DNA of 64,000 bases, taken from assembly GCA_003218375.1 (NCBI GenBank), contig QHNH01000009.1:228749-292748 (forward strand). The letters are read 5' to 3'. The DNA comes from Verrucomicrobiota bacterium. GTDB taxonomy: Bacteria; Verrucomicrobiota; Verrucomicrobiia; Chthoniobacterales; UBA10450. The first letter of the stretch is position 1. Every line of letters begins with the position of its first letter. Below, one piece after another: positions 58,838-64,000 of the stretch. The notes below the pieces were generated by a model. It saw only the letters and a list, made by a program, of their open reading frames with translations. It was not told the DNA's origin and did no database searches. The translations under genes and the position numbers were made by a program.

Positions 58838-59548
58838 CTATTCGAGCAGCCCGGCGATCTTCCTGTTGGGCAATGCCAGCACCCGCGCTTTTTTCGCGCC
58901 GTAATCGAGGGAGCGAAAGGCGCGGATCTCCTCGAGACGGCGCATCGCGTTGAGGGTATCGAGAAATTCGGTGTAGCGCGCGGCCAGCTCGGTCGTCTCG
59001 AGATAGCGGCTCCGGAGATTGGTCGATTGAAACGCGCCGGGATTTTCGGCAGCGAAAAGATGGAACCGAAGCCAGCGCCGATCGGTCCGCGAAACTTTTT
59101 GGGTCTTGCGAAAGAACGCGACGAACAGGAGCAGGACGAGATAAGTGTCGACCCGGGCCTGGAGCTCGAGGTTCCGCGCGAAATTTTCCGAGGCGATCTC
59201 GCGCTCGCCTTTCTTGAATTGGAGCGCGGCGTGGAGGGCGTGGTTGATCTCCTCGACGAACGCGATCAACGACCGGATGTTGCGATTGCTCAAGCCGGCG
59301 CGGGGATCATGCCGTTCGAGTTGTTCGATGAGCCAGCGCGAATAATAAATCCCGACGTAGAGCTGGTCGTCCGCCCGGCGCAGAAAGGTGCGGGCGAGTT
59401 CGCTAAGCTCGCGCGCGTTCGCGCCGGCAAGCCGCGACAACTGCCCGCACCGACCCTGGTCGATCAAACAATCTTCCAGGTTGATGCCGACCTGCGCGTA
59501 GGTCCGTTCGAACAATCGCTGGATCTGACTGAAGAGCGTTTCGTTCAT
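58838..59548 (-). CDS. Hypothetical protein, paired with the next gene
   Basis: The 236-residue, mostly helical protein shows no recognised family. Features visible are ELARTFLRRADDQLYVGIYY, NRNIRSLIAFVEEINHALHA and the C-terminal SLDYGAKKARVLALPNRKI. No membrane helix or signal peptide is evident. The gene lies 97 nt from a gene of similar composition on the same strand. ATG 59548 is the sensible start; seven residues upstream are inside an inverted repeat. Confidence 0.7.
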   Translation of the reverse strand: MNETLFSQIQRLFERTYAQVGINLEDCLIDQGRCGQLSRLAGANARELSELARTFLRRADDQLYVGIYYSRWLIEQLERHDPRAGLSNRNIRSLIAFVEEINHALHAALQFKKGEREIASENFARNLELQARVDTYLVLLLFVAFFRKTQKVSRTDRRWLRFHLFAAENPGAFQSTNLRSRYLETTELAARYTEFLDTLNAMRRLEEIRAFRSLDYGAKKARVLALPNRKIAGLLE

Positions 59549-59560
59549 GACGGAAGAGTC

Positions 59561-59638
59561 CTCACACAAAGGTCACAAAGGTTCACAACGACGGAAGAGA
59601 TTTTGATTCCTTTGTTCACCTTTGTGACCGTTGTGTGA
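59561..59638. repeat. Inverted repeat of the cacaaagg family, copy 3
   Basis: The arms ctcacacaaaggtcacaaag (from 59561) and cacctttgtgaccgttgtgt (to 59636) are inverted copies. They lie between the two unknown genes at 58838 and 59645, which might otherwise be one operon. Confidence 0.75.
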
Positions 59639-59644
59639 AAAAAT

Positions 59645-60340
59645 TTAGAGATGAAGCGCGGCAGCAGTTCCATCATCATCGAGATTCAGTAGCGAATCAG
59701 AGAGCCGGTTCAGGGCGAGCCGGACTTCGTGGAAACGGCCGGCGAGACCTTCGTAAACATCGCTGAGATCGCAGCGGCGCGCAGTGGCGTGGGAAGCGAC
59801 CAGCTGATAATTCGTGCGGCCGACCTGCTCGTAGAACGCGAGGTCGGGCGCGCCCCGCAGGCTGCGCCGCTGGGTGTTCTCGTGAAAAATCCCGCTAAGA
59901 AAAAGCGAGTAATTGCCGACATGCGCCCGGAGCAGAAACGCCTGCTCGGCCGTGGCGCGGGTGAGCGCGATCAGCATGTCGGAAACATATTGGCGCTCGT
60001 TCTCCGCCGTCATGTGCGGCGCGCGCAAACCGCTCGCGCGCGAGAACGCCTCGAGCAGCGACGCCACGTAATCGCACAACTTCCGGTCGGTAATCCCGAC
60101 ATCGCGCAGAACATGGCGCGCCAGGACATAAAAATAAAAATGGGATGAGATCTGTAATTGGCCTGCGTTGGAAAGGATCGCGTCGACCAGACGCGGATTA
60201 TCGAGCACGGCATCACGCGTCTCCGCGTCGCTGAGGAGGTCGATCAGGGAAACGTGATCGGTCTGGGACCGGGCGAGGATGCGGACGACAAAGTCGAAAT
60301 CCGCCGCCGTGAAGCGCGCCCGACAATTCGCCTGGATCAT
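59645..60340 (-). CDS. Hypothetical protein, upstream member of the pair
   Basis: The 231-residue protein is mostly helical (FDFVVRILARSQTDHVSLID, LVDAILSNAGQLQISSHFYF, YVASLLEAFSRASGL, ATAEQAFLLRAHVGNYSLF). No family is recognised and no membrane segment is seen. With the following gene it probably forms a two-gene unit, in which inverted repeats intervene. The ATG at 60340 is chosen because the longer frame upstream is antisense to lower-complexity sequence. Confidence 0.7.
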   Translation of the reverse strand: MIQANCRARFTAADFDFVVRILARSQTDHVSLIDLLSDAETRDAVLDNPRLVDAILSNAGQLQISSHFYFYVLARHVLRDVGITDRKLCDYVASLLEAFSRASGLRAPHMTAENERQYVSDMLIALTRATAEQAFLLRAHVGNYSLFLSGIFHENTQRRSLRGAPDLAFYEQVGRTNYQLVASHATARRCDLSDVYEGLAGRFHEVRLALNRLSDSLLNLDDDGTAAALHL

Positions 60341-60503
60341 CGGGGTCGTATCATGAGCATCAGCGATGCCGGATGGCAAGCCTCGTCGAGGAAAATATAC
60401 CGGTGACGGAAAACGCCGCACGGATGGATCAGACGCTTGCTCCGAATATGTCAATCGAACACGAAAAGCTGGTGATCGTTGGTAAGGGGCGTAGATTGAG
60501 ATT

Positions 60504-60731
60504 ATGAAATTCACGCCATTTCTCTTTCGCTTCGCTAGAGCTTGCGCGTCCCCCAGTCGCGCGAAGCCCTCCAAAGACTACTATTATGACGAATCGGCGG
60601 ATATTGTTCGATGGCGTGGGAGCCCTGAACGTCCTCCGGCAGTGCTTGTCGTGAACGCAGAAGGTCCTCAAACAAAGAAATGCGATATCGAAAAAGGGGA
60701 GGACATGAAAGATAGGCGGATGTGGGCGTAG
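60504..60731 (+). CDS. Small peptide, candidate graspetide precursor
   Basis: The 75-residue peptide has a hydrophobic-basic start with PFLFRFA at residues 5-11, similar to the conserved PFFARFL leader of microviridin precursors. The C-terminal part is rich in T/K/D/E: T57, K58, K59, D61, E63, E66, D67, K69, D70. Hydroxyl/lysine donors plus acidic acceptors are what ATP-grasp macrocyclases cross-link. The ATP-grasp gene follows by 9 nt. Precursor status rests on this position and pattern. Confidence 0.55.
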   Translation: MKFTPFLFRFARACASPSRAKPSKDYYYDESADIVRWRGSPERPPAVLVVNAEGPQTKKCDIEKGEDMKDRRMWA

Positions 60732-60740
60732 TCATGCAGA

Positions 60741-61721
60741 ATGATTTTGATCATCTCGAACAAGTGGGATGTCACCGTTGATTTTGTCGTCTTAGAGCTT
60801 CAGAAACGAAAGCATTCCTACGTCCGGCTGAATACTGAGGATCTGGTATCAAACAGGGTACTGATCAACGCGCCGGATATTTCGATTACGTTCGAGAATG
60901 AGCGGCATCGGATCGATCTGGTTCGTGATGTTGGCGCTGTTTGGAATCGCAGACCAGGTTTCCCTTTCGACGAAATCTCGAAGACCGATCGACCGTCGCA
61001 GGGGGTTCAGTTATTCATCACTGATCAGTGGCGAATGCTGCGATATGGCCTGACTGCCGCTGCCGACATAGCGTGGGTAAATCCGCCGGATGCCGAGTTG
61101 CGGGCCGAAAGCAAGGTGCACCAATTGGTGCTTGCTCGAAAACTTGGATTTGCCGTTCCAGAAACCTTGTTCACCAATGATCCGGATGCAATTCGCGCCT
61201 TCGCGTCACGGCGTGACGGCAGAGTGATTGCCAAGGCAATGTATACTCCATTGATCGAAGAGGAGGACCAGGACAGATTCATTTTCACTTCGAAATTGGA
61301 GATGCCTTGCGCAAAGGATGACGCTTCCATTGCTTTATGTCCGTTCATTGTTCAGGAACGAATCACTCCAAAGACTGATTACCGTGTGACGGTAATTGGA
61401 GACGTGGTTATCGCGGCTCGTATTGAGTCCAATAGCGGACGTTCAGTTGATCTTGATTGGAGAACACAGAAGGACGGCTTATCATTTGTGGAGTGCAAAC
61501 TGCCACCGCGAATCGCTGCTTTATGCAATTCATATGTCAAAGCATCGGGACTATTCTTCGGTGCGATTGACCTCGTGGAGCGAGATGACACGTTCTTCTT
61601 TCTTGAAATTAATCCCAACGGGGAGTGGGGTTGGTTGCAAAAGCCGATGGGTCTCCCAATTGCTGAGCGACTTTGTGATCTTCTCGTTTCTCTTGATCGC
61701 CGGAACCCTAACGAGCGATGA
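60741..61721 (+). CDS. MvdD-like ATP-grasp enzyme (graspetide macrocyclase candidate)
   Basis: The 326-residue protein starts with ILIISNKWDVTVDFVVLELQ and has WNRRPGFP near residue 68, the V-W-x-R-R-P pattern of MvdD-type N-terminal domains. The ATP-grasp fold is completed by GRVIAKAMYTPL, CPFIVQERITPKTDYRVTVI and FLEINPNGEWGWLQKPMGLP (acidic metal ligands). Such enzymes form ester or amide side-chain links in ribosomal peptides. A general ATP-grasp ligase is the alternative. The stretch looks lower in GC than its neighbours. It overlaps the next gene by four bases. Confidence 0.8.
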   Translation: MILIISNKWDVTVDFVVLELQKRKHSYVRLNTEDLVSNRVLINAPDISITFENERHRIDLVRDVGAVWNRRPGFPFDEISKTDRPSQGVQLFITDQWRMLRYGLTAAADIAWVNPPDAELRAESKVHQLVLARKLGFAVPETLFTNDPDAIRAFASRRDGRVIAKAMYTPLIEEEDQDRFIFTSKLEMPCAKDDASIALCPFIVQERITPKTDYRVTVIGDVVIAARIESNSGRSVDLDWRTQKDGLSFVECKLPPRIAALCNSYVKASGLFFGAIDLVERDDTFFFLEINPNGEWGWLQKPMGLPIAERLCDLLVSLDRRNPNER

Positions 61722-62380
61722 AAGAAAAAATCGCTGACTTTTTTTGGCCCCCGATACGAGCAAATCGCGCCAACCGTGTAATCCGCGCCCGGCGAGAACA
61801 GCAGAGCGGGCAAGTTTTGTGGTCTGAAGTCCACAAGCAAGTGCAGAGTTCGCTGACCAAATACAAGGAATTGTCGGCTAATTTGGAAGCCGCTTCCGAA
61901 TTAACGAAAAGCGAAACGAGCCGAAAGGACACTCTCGAAGGCAAAGCATCAATAATTGTCCAATCCGCTGGAATTGCAGTGAGCATTGTTGCCCTTGCTC
62001 CAGCAGTTCTTGGTAAGCAGTGGAGCCTATCCTTTTGGTGGACCGGAATAGTGCTGTTTTTGTATTTTCTCGCAATAATTCATCTACTTGTCGCCGTGAC
62101 TTACGCGATCAGGGCGCGCCGAGTTGCAGAGTATGCGATGCCAACCACTACTGGTCTGATTGGATTGATGAAGGATTCTTCCACACACTCGTTCGCGAAA
62201 AATCTCATCGCTCAAAAGATAAGTGATACTCGCTGGAATGAGGACTCCTTGATAATGAAAGTGAACGAACTTTCAGTCGCTGAAGACATGTTTCTTAGGG
62301 GGTTGGCTTTCTTTGCAGGCTCGGTATCGATCGTGATCTTGAGAACAGCATCCGTTTATTTGGAGCAGCATGTCGCTTGA
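61718..62380 (+). CDS. Coiled-coil membrane protein of the candidate graspetide locus
   Basis: The 220-residue protein has a charged N-terminal part, a helix KYKELSANLEAASELTKSET, then hydrophobic segments IIVQSAGIAVSIVALAPAVL and WTGIVLFLYFLAIIHLLVAV, and a last helix near the C-terminus (FLRGLAFFAGSVSIVILRTA). The layout is like SLATT/DUF5706-type membrane effectors, but I do not recognise a clear family. ATG 61718 overlaps the ATP-grasp stop, so it is co-translated. It might serve immunity, export or membrane action for the product; this is inference. Confidence 0.7.
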   Translation: MKEKIADFFWPPIRANRANRVIRARREQQSGQVLWSEVHKQVQSSLTKYKELSANLEAASELTKSETSRKDTLEGKASIIVQSAGIAVSIVALAPAVLGKQWSLSFWWTGIVLFLYFLAIIHLLVAVTYAIRARRVAEYAMPTTTGLIGLMKDSSTHSFAKNLIAQKISDTRWNEDSLIMKVNELSVAEDMFLRGLAFFAGSVSIVILRTASVYLEQHVA

Positions 62381-62460
62381 GTCGTAAATTCGTCGTATTG
62401 ATCCTTAGGAACCAACATCTCTCTTGTTTAGGAACGGCGATTTTCGATACCCTGAGCTGA

Positions 62461-62734
62461 TGATGCGCGTGAGGCTGGTCTCTCTGATGATTTCGTTCGT
62501 CGTGGTAGCGACCGTACGTTTGTTCGCGAACGGCGGAGCGTGGCAGACGGGCGTGCCGGTGACGGGGAACGGCGCAGCGACGGATCAGAAGAAATCGACA
62601 AACGTAACGATCGAGGACGAAAAGCTCGCGATCGATCTGCACCAGGAATTCGCGGCGGTGGAAGTGCGTTACGGATGGAGAACGCCGGCGGACAGGTCGA
62701 GCAGGATTTCTTTTTCGCGCTCGATGGCAAGTAG
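62461..62734 (+). pseudogene. Frameshifted remnant of an exported protein
   Basis: ATG 62461 opens a signal peptide (RLVSLMISFVVVATVRLFAN) and a domain (GGAWQTGVPVTGNGAATDQK, KLAIDLHQEFAAVEVRY). Near 62667 the frame would have to lose one base to continue as MENAGGQVEQDFFFALDGK, stopping at 62734. The parts fit one protein similar to DUF4424-like exported proteins (E-D-x-L...VEVRY...FFF), cut off early. It is decayed unless the sequence has an error. Confidence 0.65.
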
Positions 62735-62758
62735 TCGCGGCGAAGCCGCCAGATAGTC

Positions 62759-62780
62759 ATCGAGCGACGGAGCGCTCGAT
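62759..62780. terminator. Hairpin between convergent genes
   Basis: atcgagcg and cgctcgat form a perfect 8-bp stem with a six-base loop, 13 bases before the stop of the next minus-strand gene. No T-run follows, so a terminator role is tentative. Confidence 0.35.
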
Positions 62781-62792
62781 CCACTACTATGT

Positions 62793-63422
62793 TCAACGTT
62801 TTTTTCGGTGGCCGACCATTTCGCTTTTCCACGTCCGCCGATCGACGCGGGTGAGATGTTTTTCCAGGCCGCGCCTGAGCAAGGGCCGGTGCGGGATGTC
62901 GCAAAGATATTCGGCGACGAACCAGATTTCTTGGTCCGAGGTCATCCAATGGCGATCGTCGAACCGGGCGAGATTCACCGGCCGGGAGAAACGCCGGAGC
63001 GTCCGTTCGCCGCGCAGGTTGAAATAGATGTTGAAATAGCTCAGCGCCAGCTCGCGCAAGGTGCGATAAACCGGCTCTCGATAGCGGCAGCCGGCGAAGT
63101 TCGATTTCGCGATCGCGCCCCAATGCCCGCGCATTTTGAAAATCGCGAGGACGTGGTCGGTGTCCTGATCGGCTTCCAAATCGAGAATGAGCGGTGGGAA
63201 TCCGAGAGCGCGGAGCGCCGCCGCGGCAAAGATCGCGCCTTCCAGGCAGTGGGCGGTTTTCTCGCGCAGCACTTTTCTCGGCGACCAGGCGGTGCCGGCG
63301 AGATGATAAGGGATGCCGTCGAGAAAATGCTGAATACCGGCCGGCGACTTGAGCGCGCGCAAGGCTCGGAGTTCCGCAGGCGAAAATTCACCCGGTGCCG
63401 TGCTCTTTTTTTTTCCTTTCAT
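62793..63422 (-). CDS. Transglutaminase-like fold protein
   Basis: The 209-residue protein has LREKTAHCLEGAIFAAAALR near residue 60, in which the cysteine could be the nucleophile, and TDHVLAIFKMRGHWGAIAKS, with the histidine partner, as in transglutaminase/protease-like folds. The C-terminal part (IYFNLRGERTLRRFSRPVN) is basic. The reaction is unknown. ATG 63422 overlaps the chrB stop (ATGA), so it is probably translated together with chrB; start choice follows this overlap. Confidence 0.7.
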   Translation of the reverse strand: MKGKKKSTAPGEFSPAELRALRALKSPAGIQHFLDGIPYHLAGTAWSPRKVLREKTAHCLEGAIFAAAALRALGFPPLILDLEADQDTDHVLAIFKMRGHWGAIAKSNFAGCRYREPVYRTLRELALSYFNIYFNLRGERTLRRFSRPVNLARFDDRHWMTSDQEIWFVAEYLCDIPHRPLLRRGLEKHLTRVDRRTWKSEMVGHRKKR

Positions 63423-64000
63423 CAGCGCCGAAGAAACGCGTAAAGGCCGTCGAAGCAATTCCCGCCGCGGATGAGAATTTCGTCGTCGGGCATCCCGCGC
63501 TTCGCCCAGCCTTTCAAAATCCGGTCGAGCCCGACGCCCTCGGGCCGCTGAAACTTTTCGTCTTCGAGATCGGCGTCGTGGACCATCTCACCGATCTTGG
63601 GCAACGCCTTGTCCGCGATCCCGAACCGCGCCAGCAGGGTCTCGAACGTGCAGTCCTCGCCGTGATGCGAAAATTCTCCGTGTGCATAATCGAACGGGAT
63701 TCCGCCGGCGATTGCCTCGGCTTGGGCGGCGAACTTGAAGGTGGCCTTCGGATCGATGAACGAACGGATCAGCCAGGCGCAGGCGACGCGATCGATCTCC
63801 GGCCGGGGACGCGTCACCCAGATTTTCCCCTGAAACTTCGCGGCCTGAAGGCGCGGGGCTGCCGGCGTTTTGGATCGGGTCGCGCTCTCGAGTCGATCGA
63901 GCTGCGATTCGGCGACGTGCGCTTTCGGGGCGTCAAAGAAATCGATCTCGCGAATGGCGCGAAACGTTTTCCGTAATTTCTCCAGCTCGCCGGCGAATGT
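63422..64000 (-). CDS. chrB: Chromate resistance protein ChrB, 5'-truncated by the window edge
   Basis: The frame is open to the window end (192 visible residues). The visible part has the ChrB N-terminal end (LRKTFRAIREIDFFDAP), a linker, and the C-terminal domain WVTRPRPEIDRVACAWLIRS, GEFSHHGEDCTFETLL, MVHDADLEDEKF and GGNCFDGLYAFLRR. ChrB regulates or supports chromate resistance, usually with the ChrA exporter, which is not in view. The next gene overlaps its stop by four bases. Confidence 0.88.
   Translation of the reverse strand, partial: TFAGELEKLRKTFRAIREIDFFDAPKAHVAESQLDRLESATRSKTPAAPRLQAAKFQGKIWVTRPRPEIDRVACAWLIRSFIDPKATFKFAAQAEAIAGGIPFDYAHGEFSHHGEDCTFETLLARFGIADKALPKIGEMVHDADLEDEKFQRPEGVGLDRILKGWAKRGMPDDEILIRGGNCFDGLYAFLRR

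Noticed and set aside
60736..60745. Alternative start of the ATP-grasp gene at the ATG at 60734
   Set aside because: That ATG is out of frame with the ATP-grasp domain.
61700..61722. ccctaacgagcgatga at the end of the ATP-grasp gene as attC start
   Set aside because: Resembles the R''/L'' boxes, but no matching L'/R' boxes follow and the codons are part of the gene.

Overview
The window is a bacterial chromosome segment of mostly high GC with densely packed genes and typical bacterial informational genes (rpoA, rplQ, glmM, scpB, fumC, tRNA-Val). The mix of FecR-domain protein, FucP-type sugar transporter, DUF2891 and DUF4870 proteins, exported oxidoreductases, two S9 peptidases, LemA/TPM proteins and very many palindromic intergenic repeats suggests a soil Verrucomicrobiota (Chthoniobacterales/Udaeobacter-like). 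That placement is inferred from gene content and was not tested.

Layout. 1-4.1 kb: a partial unknown gene, a DUF4870 membrane protein, then a lower-GC accessory stretch with an EVE-domain/PD-(D/E)XK-like protein, a frameshifted NYN nuclease, the remnant of a POT-family transporter and a small HTH protein. 4.2-9.5 kb: VOC protein, SDR, S9 peptidase, DEAD-box helicase and YfcE-type phosphoesterase. 9.5-17 kb: a minus-strand core block (sigma-54 response regulator, glmM, scpB, lemA, two TPM proteins, rpoA, rplQ). 17-29 kb: a second S9 peptidase, amidohydrolase, MDR oxidoreductase, DUF2891 protein, MBL hydrolase, two decayed TPR-regulator genes and CcsA. 29.2-34.6 kb: a CusC-B-A-like heavy-metal efflux operon. 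34.6-44 kb: YncE-like protein, a small membrane-protein gene flanked by attC-like sites, a chalcone-isomerase-like protein, exported aldo/keto reductase, FecR protein, sugar transporter with a GH47 mannosidase, and a fatty acid desaturase. 44.0-53.4 kb: a segment bounded by a degenerate tRNA-Val 3' fragment and the intact tRNA-Val, holding a glycine-rich protein and a roughly 2530-residue RHS protein. 53.4-60.3 kb: HTH-REC regulator, methyltransferase, fumC, VOC, GNAT, YycJ-type MBL protein and a pair of unknown genes. 60.5-62.4 kb: a lower-GC three-gene unit with a small peptide, an MvdD-like ATP-grasp enzyme and a membrane protein, read here as a candidate graspetide (omega-ester/amide peptide) locus. 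62.4-64 kb: a decayed exported protein, a transglutaminase-like protein and ChrB, which runs off the window end.

The most notable points are the candidate graspetide locus; the RHS segment in the correct geometry for insertion at the tRNA-Val 3' end; the gene cassette between two attC-like sites with no integrase in view; the NYN plus EVE-nuclease pair; and a dense set of extragenic repeats. The repeats include palindromes in which each arm is itself a hairpin with covarying stems, and arrays of 7-nt units that often occur as facing inverted arms and in places run into gene ends.
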